A stretch of DNA of 64,000 nt from Struthio camelus (taxonomy: Eukaryota > Chordata > Aves > Struthioniformes > Struthionidae): NCBI RefSeq assembly GCF_040807025.1, contig NC_090942.1, positions 61,770,911 through 61,834,910 of the forward strand. The letters are read 5' to 3'. Below the pieces are notes generated by a model. It searched no databases. It had not been told where the DNA came from and saw nothing but the letters and a program-made list of their open reading frames with translations. The translations under genes and the position numbers were made by a program. Below are positions 37,601-49,300 of the stretch, one piece after another (position 1 is the stretch's first letter; each line of letters opens with the position of its first letter).

Positions 37601-40470
37601 TGTAGTTAATATAAAAACACTTTAGGACAGGCCTATTATAGTTCTCAATAATCATTGTTTCATCTTAAAAGCAAGAATTTGAAGGTGCTTTAGATCGACT
37701 ACAATTAAATAGACCATCAGTGAAGTACAAGACCCTCAAACCTAAGCTGCTTGAGGGGGGAAACACGCAAAACACACATACACGCTTTACCTCCTTAATT
37801 TCTGCAAAGAGCTTGATAGCATGTTCATATTCTGGAGGATCTTCATTCAGTTCTGATTCCAAACAATCCCAAAATGCCTTGTGTACAATTTGTTTCACTG
37901 TGCCTGCAAAGCTGCAGAGTAAGTCAGCTGGCATTAGAAAACAAAATAGACTCCCAACAGATAGATATGGTTGCAGGACATGTTAGTTAGCAATGTGATG
38001 TGTGTTTCCCCAACAAGCCATTAGGCTAGCCTAAAACTTTTTTTTTAAAACAGAAATGAAATCTTTCTTGGACTGTGGATCATCAGCTCCTAGAACATGA
38101 CCCGAGCTGAGAAATCCCCCCAAAATGACTTATTGCAAAAAGTGGTGCTAACAGTTCAGATATAGGTAAAGAGAATTTACCTTGCCTTTTTCCTCATCAA
38201 CTTTGTATTGGCTTGCCTAACCTAGCGTGTTCTGTGCTAAAGCTTTCTCAAAACTATTAACTGATAATTGATTATATGACAGAGAAGGGACTCAGACAAC
38301 TAAAAGTCTTTTTGCAAGTTTTCCTCAAAGGAGGAGAAAAAAAAAAGTCAGGTTCCATTTTAAGATTAAGAGATGCTGAACATTTTCAAGCAAGAACATC
38401 TTCATTACCTAAATTCAGGAAGTTACTTCTCCCTTTCTCTGGATCTCCAGATATTTTTGCATCTTTTCTGAGGTAGTTTAGAGCTGTGTTCACAATGAGC
38501 TACATGTTCTTCTTAACTGGACCAGTGAGCTAATGAACAACTACTTAAAAGCCCATTTCATCTTTTCCACAGGACTTTGAACTGCACAGAAGACTGATAC
38601 TCTTTGTCTTCATAGCAGGACTTCATATTGCATTGACTTAGTCTTCCACATCACATTTAACTCAGAGCATCATATGCTCTAAGACAGTACATCAACTCAG
38701 CTAGACTTGGAACACATGTTCCAAGAAAGACAGTTTTGACTGCAACTCTTGGAGCTGTGGTACACAATCCACAACCTTCCAAGATGCTTTCTGTTATCTG
38801 CTCCTCCATTTCTCCTCTCTTCACAACCCTGGTTTTCCTTTGCGTAAAATTCAGGCTCTTACCTGTTCTGCGGGAGGTCTTCATGTTTTATGCAAAAGTT
38901 TGCGTTTACAGCAATTTCATGAGCTAGAGTCAAATTTGTCAGGTTTCTTGCAGCTGCCATCAGTTCATCAAATGTAACCATCTTGGGAGGACTTGCTGCT
39001 GAAACAAATACAATGAATTCAAGTCAAAAAAAGACCATAACAGATAAGTGCAAATGAAAACATTATTAAAATTCAGCAGCCTAACTGCAAGTAACAAGTC
39101 AAGAAGTTTTACTTCTTGCCAAGTGGACTCTACAAGAAGCAATTTAGGGTTACAGTGTATTTATATCTTCTCAATACCCTAACTCAGCAAACTCTCAGCT
39201 CATGCAGGGCAGGGGGAACAACATAAACTTTATGACATTTTGAAGTGTTGTTTTTGGTCTGCATCTTACCTATCTTTTCCCTTTAAAACAGTAACTTAAA
39301 TTTCTCAGATTGCCTACTGACGTATGTTAAGAATCCAACAGACTCAAAGCACGGGCAACAAGAGATACCAGATGTGCAGTGTAATCCTGAGCACATGGTA
39401 ATGGCTACATTGTGTCTTAACTGTCAATAGAGAGGGTTCTGAAGTTACTGGCTTGAGAAAACCCACTCATGCTCCCTAGCAGATGCCTCATAAATCACAC
39501 ATCCTTTTTACAAGTATGTATTAAGGATATAATAGAAAGTCTAGAACATATTTGAAAGGAATAAATTCCCAAAGTTTCTAAACCCAGAATTCTGTCATTT
39601 AATTTAGTAATTGAAATTGTGCTTTTGAAGGCTAGTAATGACAGAAGGACAAGGAGCAAACACCAGCTGGCAGCTCCACTACGAAGCTTGCTTTAGTACA
39701 AGACTTGACTTACACAGAAACAAGAAAACCCACACAAAATACCACAAAAGCAAAAAGAACCGTGCATGGTCTGAGAACGCTTACAGACATGACAATTAAA
39801 CACATTTTAACCAATATATTATTTATCATCGTTATTTATTCAAACTATCTTCCTTGTGCAAAGGTGTATTTTCCATTTGATCCTAATATTTTTTAAAAAT
39901 AAATTAAATAAACTATGACATTAATCTATATGCAATATATTATAAATCTATAATTCCAGATTTAATATGGAAATGTATGGAGCAAAAGGAAGAAAACCGT
40001 TCTCCCAATCAGCCAAACATGGTTTTGCGTGCAAAGGGTAGGTACCAGTGTCAAGATTAGCTCAAGACTAGAATGCCCACTGTGGCACACTTTTCCTTAC
40101 ACTTTCAAAATTGAAGGAGTGCACAAGCAGACCCCATGGATATGGTTCCTGGTGGTGGTCCACACGCAAGGAGATGTGCTGGTCATAGCAAAGACAAAGC
40201 CATGCCTTTCTCCCAGTACTCTCTCAAACTCAAATTCAGAATCCCAGGTTCTACCCATGACAGCACAGAAAAGTGGCATAACTTAGCCCCATGCGTCTCC
40301 ATGCACACTGCAGGTAAGGGCAAAATAAGCTTACAAGCTGGGGAACTGGGCTTGCTTGAAGAATCACTGTTGAAGCTCTGTCTTGAATACTCAGAGTCAC
40401 TAGAAGAAGCTGTGCTTTCAGAGAGGCGTGAAGAATCTGAATCACTGCTCTGGTCATCATTGAGAGGCAT
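31367..40470 (-). CDS. TCP11L2: TCP11L2, T-complex 11-like protein 2, complete coding region
   Basis: A TCP11-family protein of poorly defined role; the mammalian protein has been linked to muscle-progenitor migration and differentiation. Nine coding exons were placed by hand: 40335-40470 (coding part), 38863-38998, 37791-37911, 36816-37036, 35692-35828, 34453-34637, 33178-33359, 32234-32406 and 31367-31611. All join in frame to 1,536 bp, giving 511 aa; I recall human as about 519. It begins [19 protein letters not shown], a Ser/Asp-rich, probably disordered N-terminus. The TCP11 domain fills most of the rest (roughly residues 55-500), with conserved stretches [52 protein letters not shown] and [16 protein letters not shown]. 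No signal peptide or membrane segment. Introns within the coding region are 0.6-1.3 kb and hold nothing recognised beyond homopolymers (T-run at 31,912-31,932). A noncoding first exon probably lies in the CpG island near 45.4 kb. Confidence 0.97.
32234..32406 (-). CDS. TCP11L2: TCP11L2 coding exon 8
   Basis: Completes a split Lys and encodes [20 protein letters not shown]... to VSSLI plus one base. Donor gttagt. Confidence 0.96.
33178..33359 (-). CDS. TCP11L2: TCP11L2 coding exon 7
   Basis: 60 codons plus two bases, [20 protein letters not shown]... to LLEGMNK. Donor gtaagg. Confidence 0.96.
34453..34637 (-). CDS. TCP11L2: TCP11L2 coding exon 6
   Basis: Completes a split Ser and encodes [19 protein letters not shown]... 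to HKTIPE. It contains [13 protein letters not shown] as in human. Donor GAG|gtaagt. Confidence 0.96.
35692..35828 (-). CDS. TCP11L2: TCP11L2 coding exon 5
   Basis: Completes a split Arg and encodes [20 protein letters not shown]... to LEETP plus one base. Donor gtaggt. This is the best conserved part of the TCP11 domain. Confidence 0.96.
36816..37036 (-). CDS. TCP11L2: TCP11L2 coding exon 4
   Basis: 73 codons plus two bases, [20 protein letters not shown]... to NIVELL. Weak donor gttggt, just beside a short direct repeat (ggggtagcagaaa, twice, about 36,774-36,800). Confidence 0.95.
37540..37583. repeat. 14-bp tandem repeat
   Basis: GCAGCTGTCCATAC occurs twice back to back (37556-37569 and 37570-37583), with a diverged third unit just before. 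It lies in TCP11L2 between coding exons 3 and 4. Confidence 0.85.
37791..37911 (-). CDS. TCP11L2: TCP11L2 coding exon 3
   Basis: Completes a split Ser and encodes [20 protein letters not shown]... to AEIKE. Donor GAG|gtaaag. Confidence 0.96.
38863..38998 (-). CDS. TCP11L2: TCP11L2 coding exon 2
   Basis: Encodes [24 protein letters not shown]... to DLPQN plus two bases. The acceptor is a tandem NAGNAG (cagcag), so the exon may start at 38998 or 38995 with no frame change. Donor gtaaga. Confidence 0.95.
40335..40470 (-). CDS. TCP11L2: TCP11L2 coding exon 1
   Basis: 45 codons plus one base, from [11 protein letters not shown] to SSPA, with donor gtaagc. The exon appears to begin at 40504 after a cttcccag acceptor, with about 34 nt of 5'UTR, so a separate upstream noncoding exon is needed. 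Confidence 0.95.
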
Positions 40471-40504
40471 TCTGATTCACTTTAGCTGGTACAGTAAACA
40501 CCAC

Positions 40505-43500
40505 CTGGGAAGACAAATACACATTCCACAAAACCAGTGCTTTCTGGAATTTTTTGTTTCTCAAAGTCAGATATTGACCATTACATTGTAAAAAAGCAAC
40601 AAGTTATTACCTTTCTTAAAAAGGTGTTACAGAAAGGATCTGGATTGTCGTGTACAGGATCACACAGATATTAATAAGCTATAACTATTTTGCAAGAGTA
40701 TTAATCTGGGCTTCTCCCATTTCATTCCGTAGTATCTTCAGCATAAACAGTCTGTAAATTAGTTCTGTTTCAAAAATAAAAGGCACCCACCGTAATCTCT
40801 AAAGCTCCTTGTGGTCACAATCCATAAATGCATGCCTCAATGTTACTACTCCCCCACCTAGTGATAAAATAACTTGATTTTTTATTTCACCAGCAAGTGA
40901 TGTCTTAGCAATTAGCTTCCTTCCACAAACTGACTGCAGTGAGAGCAGAAACTCTGAAGCAAACACAGAAGTTGCTGGGGTAGAACAGGAGAAGGGGCAA
41001 ATAATTTATAACACTGAATTTCTAACAGGATGTATATAGAAGTCTGCAGAGATCCACCTAAAGCAGCAGGCCACAGAATCATATTAACAGTGGCACAGAC
41101 CCAGAAATACTCCTCCTAGGGGTGAACGTGAACTTTTTAAAGCCAAATTGTAACTCTAAAGCTTCTAACATTACATTCAGCCTACATGACAACACCAAAA
41201 AGTATCATGCTTCACAGTACTTCTGTCCCCATACAGAAACTGCTTCCCAGGTAAATAACCTGCAACTGCAGAGAGTTTGGACAGTTGCATAGTACTGAAA
41301 CGTGAATAATAGTTGTAAGACAGGAAATGAAAAATCCTTTAATCATATTGAAATCAGAAACCGGAAGTCAACAGTCATAATTACTCCCAAAGGAATTTGC
41401 CCCAAATACCAAAGCTATCCATCCATCTTTCATCATGGCCATGAAACATTCTGCAGTAGACTTTATGAACGGACACAGTCAACAACACCAACATCACTAG
41501 GTCTTCTTGAACAAGAAGCCAAGAAGTCTTCCATCTGCAAGTTTGATACTAAGTAAGATTACTTAATTTATGAAGGCAAAAAAACACTGCACACTGCAAC
41601 TCTGTCAAACTTGGGAAAGGCCACTTCTGGCAGCAAAAGAATGACCTTTGTGTGCACCTGTGTGAAGAAAAGGGGATGGGAGGAAGATTTTTTTTTTTTG
41701 GTTGGTTGGTTATGTAGGCACCTAGCCACAGCCTAGAGTGCTTGATTTTTTGAGTACCAGCTCATTCTGGATCAGCCTTTGAAACTTGATGAGGTATTAT
41801 ATTGATGAATACTCCCCTGCTAATTGAGATGATTAGTATTTGTTAAGTTTTTATTTCTCAGCCTTTCCAGAACGAAAATAACATGCATTTGAGTGCCTTA
41901 TCTCTGTAGCATTTTTGGCTGTTTCTGTGGAAAGAATTAAACACATCAGCAAGAATACTGCTGTCAGTTTTTAACTCACTGGAGAGGTCATGAGATTTTT
42001 GATGAGGGCATAAGAGATCACAGGTTCAAGACTTACAGCTTTAGTTGTGATCCTTAATATCACAGCTGCTCTATTACAACAACAATTTTATCATGTCTAA
42101 CAAAAATTTGAGAACAACTAGGTATTAAATGGTATTGTCTAGACAAGATGGCAGTTTGCAAGTGATGCTGGAAAACCAAAAGGCTTTAAGATATTTTTGA
42201 CCCGGAAATTTTAATCGTCTAAGTAGTAATTACAAATGAGTCACTAGTTCATATTAAGCAAGAGACTTAAATCATTTCTTCCACTAAGGTCTTTGTTGTA
42301 CAGCTGTCAAAGCTAGAGCTGACTAGATATTAACTACAATAAGTAACCTAACTGTAGAAACACGTTCCAGGTTCCTTATCTGGAACCACTCACCTAAAGA
42401 TAGTAACCCCACAGAGCCTGCAAAACATTATATTTGCATCTATTGTTTCTGGATTAATATCAAAACCAAACCATTTCCAGGCTTTAATCATGTACATCTA
42501 GCCTGCAAAATGTTAGTGCTGTATGTGGTTTGTGAGCATGGGGTTGGGGGGAGGCGGTGGATTTCTTAGCAGTGTACAGCCCACAAGAAATTCACTTGCC
42601 TGAGATGAGCACTTCAAAGCATCACTACTATTTAGATTTAGGTATTAAAGAAAGAACATGAAGGCATTAAATGACTATTTAAAAACCCATCCTCACACAA
42701 TTTTTACAATCATTTCAAAAACATTTCTTCTCAACTTTCAGTATGTTAATTCTAGTAACAGACCAAAAGATTCAGACTTGCAAGGTGATCCTAATTAAAA
42801 AAAAAAAGCAATCTGCTGCAGAGGAAAGTCAGCAGTGCCACAGTCCACCACAATCTGGGTAATCAAGACCACCAACAGTAATTAAACAGAAATTAAACTT
42901 CCATAGACAGTAAGCCTTTGCATACTACTCCCACCAAAACATCTTTCAGCAACAAATACCTGCATTTCAGAGAGACGCATAACCTGTTTTGATGTACTGA
43001 GATCACAGCTGTTCATATAGTATTACCAGTACAGTACTTCAGAGGACTTCACTTAATTAACGAGTTTCAACAGTGCAACATGAGACACTGAAAAGTTGCA
43101 ACCCCTGCCAGAATAAATGGATTTCCTAGTAGGATTTCCAAATAGGACTTCCCAAGGAAAATGGCGAGGAAGAAAATGGGTGTATGCTGCAGATTCACAA
43201 CATCGCTGCTAAATTGCAAGTTTAACAGATACGGGAGGCAGAAAGCACATCAAAGGAAACAAGTGGAATACACAAAGCAGAAGCTGGATATGCAATCTAG
43301 TGTTTTTAATACGCTGCCCAACAGCTAAATAGCACAAAGGAAAAACATTAATTGAGTATATCGAAGTGAAGTGCAAACTGAAGAAGGCTTTTCTAATTAG
43401 TTAGAACAATAGAGGACTGAATTGTTTAGTGCTTTCTCAATAGCACACACTGGAACAGCTTCTTTTCCGTATGCTTTTGTAGACGGTTTAGACCTCCTCA

Positions 43501-44480
43501 GAAGTTAAGAGAGGGCAAGGTTAATGTGTAATTTTGAAGTTTAGATTAATATAATTTCCAAGTAAAAATACTTCAGAAAACCTTTTAGTTTTCTAGGATC
43601 ACTTTGTAATTCAACATCTGAACTAGACAATACCACCATCTTATTTGTAAGTTCTTCATTAGGAATTATATATTAAGCTGTTGTTTTAATAGACAACTTA
43701 ATATCCTACCTATTCTACTAAAGAGTCAGACTCTGATTACAACCTGCTTTACCTTTCCTGTACTAAAAAGTAACTAATGTCTACTTTAATTAAAATAAAG
43801 GTTTGATAAGTTGGCAGTAGATTTCATTAAGCTTTTTTTTTTTAATCAGTTCTATTGCATTTCAGTATTTCAAGGATAAGCTCTTGGTATGCGACAAAGC
43901 TAGAATAACTTCTAAATGCCCAAGGCATCAGCCCATTTTCTCTTCTCTGTCATAACCAAGTCTTAGTTAATTTAAAAGGGAAGAAGTCAACTATCATGGA
44001 TTCTGCTGCTGTTTGTACACAATTTCAGATTATGTGTTTTACTAAATCTGCAATGGAGCACAGCACAGCAGTTTTCTGACAGCATCCTACTCTTACACAG
44101 TCATTACTTCACCCAACCTCAGCATTCACTGAGAGGTGACTAGATCACAAGACCAGGTGAAGGTTAGTTTTAGGGCACCTTCCAGTCACACTCAACAACA
44201 CACGTCTTTACCCCTTTGGTATTACCTGGTCCACAACATCTCTCCCCCTCTCACACACACACACTTTTACTCCTAAGCATTTAATAGTTATTTTATGGAG
44301 CACCGGGAAAGAAGCAGCAGCAGGTTTTGTTTCTTTTCAGATATCTTCAAGTTTTTTTTTTTTCCCACAGCCCTGCTTCTGCGCACGCTTCAAGCACTCT
44401 GTCCTGTTTTACCACTATGAACTGAGTTGTGTTTATCCCACTGGGCTTATGCCCTCCAGAGCTGGCATCTACTGCATCTC
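40505..44480 (-). other. TCP11L2 5' intron, nothing further recognised
   Basis: AT-rich, mostly unique sequence between the first coding exon and the CpG island. It has short homopolymers (T-runs near 41,690 and 43,831) and a GGTT run at about 41,699. No exon, RNA gene or transposon recognised. Confidence 0.7.
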
Positions 44481-45432
44481 CTTTGGGCTAGAGTTTCCCT
44501 TCCGGACTCGGCCTTTGCCAGCACTTGGTCCGCGGTCCCACGGCCCAGGAGGAGAAAAGAGCCTTTGTTAAGAGCTACAGAACCTCCTCGGCCCTCCCTT
44601 CTCCCCTTCCCAATTTTGACAGCCCGTTTCTGACAGACTTTTCTGACAGCCGCGCTGCTTCACACCCTCCTGCAACGTAACGCGCTTTCCTCAGGGCCGG
44701 GGCGAGGGGCAAAACCGCCCCTCGGCGGCGGCCCGGGGTGACCCTTCCCCCCCGCCATGTTGTGCTCCCCCCCCGCCATGTTGTCCCCCCTCTCCCCGGC
44801 GCGGTGCGGGGGGGGGGGGGGGAGAAGGAGGAGGAAGCGCCGCGGGCTCCTCCTCTTCCTCCATCTGTTTAGCCCCGTGTCTCCTCCCCCAGCCCCATGT
44901 TTTTTAAGTTAGCAGAGGCAGGAGTTTGGCACTCGCCGACCAAAACAAACAGCGTTTCCAAGGACAGGCCCGGGGCGGGGGGGAAGGAAGGGAGGAGAGG
45001 AGAAGGGGGCACCCTCTCCGCCAGCCCCGGGGAAGGTGACAGCGGCTGCCAGGCGCGGCCCCGCGGGGTGGGAGAGGGGCGCCGGGCACCCTGGCCGTGC
45101 GGGGCAGCCGCGGCGGGGACGCAGCCCCGGGGTGCCCTTGCGCGGCCGGAGCGGGGCTGCAAGGACGGCAGCCGGTGCTGCTCGTCGGGCCGGGCCGCCC
45201 CGGCGGACAGCGGCCATCAGGGGATGGAAGAGAGACAGCCCTGGGCGTAGGGGGCACGGGGCGCGCGGCGGCCACCCGGGGCTGCCAGACCCACCGGCTG
45301 CAGCGGATGCCCCGGGGCAGCTGCGGAGCCTCCGGCCTCGCCGGGAGAGCAGAGCAGCCAGTGCTCGCCGCCCGGCAGGGTAGGAGCCCCCCGGCCACCT
45401 TTAACCAGCCCCAGCTCCCCCCGGGCACTCAC

Positions 45433-45482
45433 CGCGGCGACAGCAGCTCACCCTACTCAGCGGCGATCGCTGGGGCTTTAAA
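45433..45482 (-). other. TCP11L2: Predicted noncoding first exon of TCP11L2
   Basis: The donor fits the consensus well (gtgagt) and its upstream side sits about 30 bp from a TATA-like box. The 5' end is inferred only from TATA spacing. A second possible donor (AGG|gtgagc near 45,450) lies inside. Confidence 0.4.
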
Positions 45483-45484
45483 CA

Positions 45485-45502
45485 CCCCCCCCCCCCCCCC
45501 CC
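45485..45502. repeat. C18 homopolymer (G18 on minus strand)
   Basis: Eighteen consecutive C on the plus strand, between the minus-strand TATA-like box and the presumed TCP11L2 start. Length may vary between individuals or be a sequencing error. Confidence 0.85.
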
Positions 45503-45907
45503 GAGTTATATACCCGGCCCGGACTATTAGTCTCTTCCTTGGGCGCGTCCATCTCCTGCCGGGAGCAGGGGGTGCTTAGCACTTTGCTGCATGGCCAGTA
45601 GCGAGTTATCCCGAAGGACCTGGGTTAACCTTCTCCCTACCGCCATACAAATCATTCTTGCGTCCTCATTTTGTCCGGAGCCGAGCACTAAGCGTGGAAA
45701 AAGATGAGTTTACAAGGCAAGACGCTTCTACTGCTTCTCCCTCCTCCCCCCCCTCCCGCTGAATGAGCCCTGCCGGGAAGCGGGGGGAGAGGCGAGAGGA
45801 AGGGCCGGGCGGTGTTTACGGAAGAGCCGCGTCGGTCCAGCCAGACCCCGCCCCTTCGCCAGGGGGCGGGGCCTCCGCGCTTAAGCCCCGCCCCAGGGAG
45901 CTACCTC

Positions 45908-45943
45908 GGGGTGGGGGAGGGGAGGGGAGGGGAGGGGAGGGGT
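45908..45943 (+). repeat. (GGGGA)n, potential G-quadruplex
   Basis: At least five successive GGGGA units with G-tracts of four or more, enough for an intramolecular G-quadruplex on the plus strand. Confidence 0.8.
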
Positions 45944-46399
45944 GGCGGCGGCCCCCTCGCGGCGGGGGCCGTGTGGGGCGCGAACTGCCGGCCTTCAGCA
46001 GGGCAGGAGCGGGCACCGGGCACCGCCGCCCCACGGGCGCCTTCGCCCCGCTCTGTTCATAGCGCTGCCGAGGAAGCTTTGAATGTGCCCCCCAGAGGCT
46101 TCCCTGCCCCGCTGTCCGCTGCCCTCCCGTCGAGGCGCCACCGGCCATCTTGGCCTCAAGGGAGCCCTTCGGGGCTGCGTCCGCCGTCACGCTCCCGCCT
46201 GGCTCACGGCTGCGGCATTGCGAGGCCGGGCGAGCGCCCGCTGAGGCACGCGCCGGGAAGCCCTACAGCGCTGTTATAAATTATAAGTGCTTTGCTTACT
46301 GCTGCGTTGACCTCATCCGCGGAGCCGGTTCGGAGACCCACGGCGGGTAGCAGGACCTGTCAGGCCGTCATCTCTTCCTGTCACGGGAGCTAGTTTGCC

Positions 46400-49300
46400 A
46401 CTGCTGCCCCACCTCGCAGGGCAAACGCTGGCGCCCATCCGAGGCAGGGGCTTACTAAAGCAAGCCTCCGTCCTTACCAAGACACAGGCCTCGCCTTCCT
46501 GCAAACAACTACTTCATCACTAGCACGTGTGACAAAACTATATGGGGCTAGACGCTGTATTCAGAGGGCCCAAGTCCACCGTAGGTCCTAGCGATACGGC
46601 CTCGGCTATAAAAGCAAGAGCGCAAAGCGCATCCTGCGTGAGGTGGAGTGCTTTTCCAAGAGATGCAGAGCCGTGCCGCTTTGTGTCCAGCCTTCAGGGA
46701 GATTAAATGGGATTAGGTCTAACAGCCTAATAGCTTCCATAAGGAAGAGGATGTTTTAAATAACTGGTTGTGCTACTTTGCCCCAGTTTTTGCATGTCAC
46801 ATGGCAACAGCCGTGTGAGAGAAGCTCGAAAGACCTTTGGGAGAGACTATATGTTATGGTTTACAGCTGGACTGCCTTGTACACGACTGTTTTCCCTTCC
46901 ACTGATGTATTTTTTTATTATTTTTACATCTATTTTAGCTTAAATGCCATCTTAAAGGTATGGGAGTGGGGGAAACCTAGTTCTGGTCTTTGCGGTGAGT
47001 GCTGCTAATGCCTTTTACTAACTAACTGGCTGCATCATATAAAACTGCGTAAATAGCGTTTGCAGCAAACCCCAGGGCCCAGCACTTCTTCCCTTCTATC
47101 TGAGCACCCATCCAGTGATTCAGGGTCCGTTTTGTGGGCTCTGTGTGTGGACCAGCGATTCTGTAATCCAGTGGTGCTCGGTGGCCCACCTTCCTCAAGG
47201 AGGATAAAGAACGCCCTCGCTCCACCAAGTAGACTAGCTTGTAAACGTTTACATAAAAGGTCAACTTTAAAGGGAAAAGTATCTCAAAATAGGCCGTGTT
47301 GCACCCTGCAACACTGCGTATCGCATGGCATTCCAGAAAGGGACGGCTTTAAAAAGCATTTTTTTTTTTAGCTGTAAAAGTGCCCCTCTTCCCCTCAAGA
47401 GCACGTTTTTTGTCTTGGAGCCCATTCCGAAGTATCCAGCTTTCTTTACCTTTCTGTATAGAGATGTATCTGTACATTCAGCTGAGGCACTTGAGACACG
47501 CTTCAAAATTCCACTCCAAAGGCCGAGAAGCTAGATTCTACGGTACTCCGCACTTAACCACTTTTTTTGGTTTCTGTTCCTTCATGATCCAGAGACAATG
47601 ACGCTATAGGCCATTATATGGATCTTGACATAGATTTTTTACTGTGGAGGATTTACTGCACAGGGAAACGCCATTCATTTTGCGACGTCTAATATTCTGC
47701 AACGTCAAGCAAGAAAATAATTGTACAGCCTTGAAATCTGTTCTGGTCAATTATGAAGATCAATGTCCACATGTCTTATATGGGACACGCAGGCAGAAGT
47801 TTCACTGGTGTCTCCAGTTGGCCTTAATTCTACACCTTTCGTTAGAGGACTGCTGTAAATTCAAACGAAGGACAAGTTTGTGTTCAGCCTTTGCAGCAAG
47901 TTAGCTCATAACTTTTCCTTCCTGTTACTAGTAAAACTGCCAAGGACAAGAAAGCCTACGATTAATGCACTGCTTTACCCAGCAAACAGCAACACAGCTA
48001 CTGAATGGGTAAGGAGTGTAGCTGCACCTGGCCCCTCAGGTCAGAAACGTCCCAATATGTGGCTAACAACGATGGCCAGCCTGGAAGGAGAAGGCAAGGG
48101 CAGGGCATGTTGTTCTTCACACCAGGGCCCATGACAACTAAGTTGAGAACATAACTTGAAGTCATGAGATATTTTGCCCTAATCCTAATAACTGAGCCAG
48201 GCAGACTGGCTTTAGCTCTAACAGATGGATGTTAAAACTCTAGGCTGACTGAGGCCATCAGGCCCAGATAATAGGCTCAAGAGTGAGAGAAGTAGCCTAC
48301 AAAGCAGGAGGCGTAAGGACGCTTTCTCAGCTTGCTCTTACAGCTGAGTTTCCTGTATACCAGCAGGAAATCAGTCCTGTGAGAAGCAGACAGGATTTCT
48401 GCTTCTTGCCACTGAAATATTTCAGCTTCAGATTCACACAGAGGCAGAGGCAGGGCAGAATACTGAAGCTGCTGAGAGAGAATAGTACATCAGTAAACTA
48501 CCCAACCACTCTAGTCTGCAGTATCTTGCTACTTTATCACCTCAGCAAATTCCTAACGCACACTCCCCTCAGCACTAGTAGTCTCTTTCTGCACAGAGGG
48601 AAAAAACAAGTTTGACTTACTGAGTCAAATACAATGAGGAGCTGTTTGTAGAACGGTATTTTTTGGTCAACAAGAAATAGTTTATGTTGGTTCCTTGTTA
48701 AGAAAAAGTCTTAGCTAGTCTTTTAACGAAAGGCAGCATACTGAGGCTACAAAACTAACCCTTGTCGAGCCATTTTCTTTATTTTGGGTTACCGTCTGCT
48801 AGAAACAATTATTTACAGATTATTCCCAGTCCTTTCCTGAAACATTTTCCGTGTCACTGCCAACCTGGAGAAGCAGTACGACAGTTATCTACACTATCTT
48901 ACTACCTGAACAGATTTACAACCCTTGATGCTTATCAGTGATGATCTTCTTGATTATTGTCTCTGATAACAGCCATAAGGCTGAGTTCTTATGGTAAACT
49001 CTCTGAAACAAATGGCTCCAAGAGCCCAAATCCTTTGTCTTAGGCTACTGTTACAAATCCTGGCTCTTTCTTGGCCCTTCCTAAACAGGAATCCAAGATC
49101 CTCCTTATCCTAAAGCCTAGGATAGCTAAGGTTGCAGCTAGATGTTTATTGTGGAAACTCTGGTTTTATAGTTCTTCTAAGTTGCTTGTTTTACTGCTGA
49201 ATATTTCTACTTAGGCACTATTCAGGAGGACAGAGTATTTTGAGAGTTCCTCATCCGTTTCAGGGCAAGAGGACTCATATCTGCTCCAGCCACCCACCTC

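Larger units (their letters stand above)
44480..46400 (-). promoter_or_regulatory. TCP11L2: TCP11L2 CpG island / promoter region
   Basis: About 2 kb of CG-dense sequence upstream of TCP11L2. On the minus strand, TATATAA at 45512-45506 is followed by G18 and then a strong donor GCG|gtgagtgc after 45433, a plausible short noncoding first exon (about 45,433-45,482). YY1-like sites (GCCATGTTGT twice near 44.75 kb, GCCATCTTGG at 46,144), G15 at 44808-44822 and a GGGGA repeat at about 45,908-45,943 are also present. The overlapping GC-rich open frames are not genes. Confidence 0.7.
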
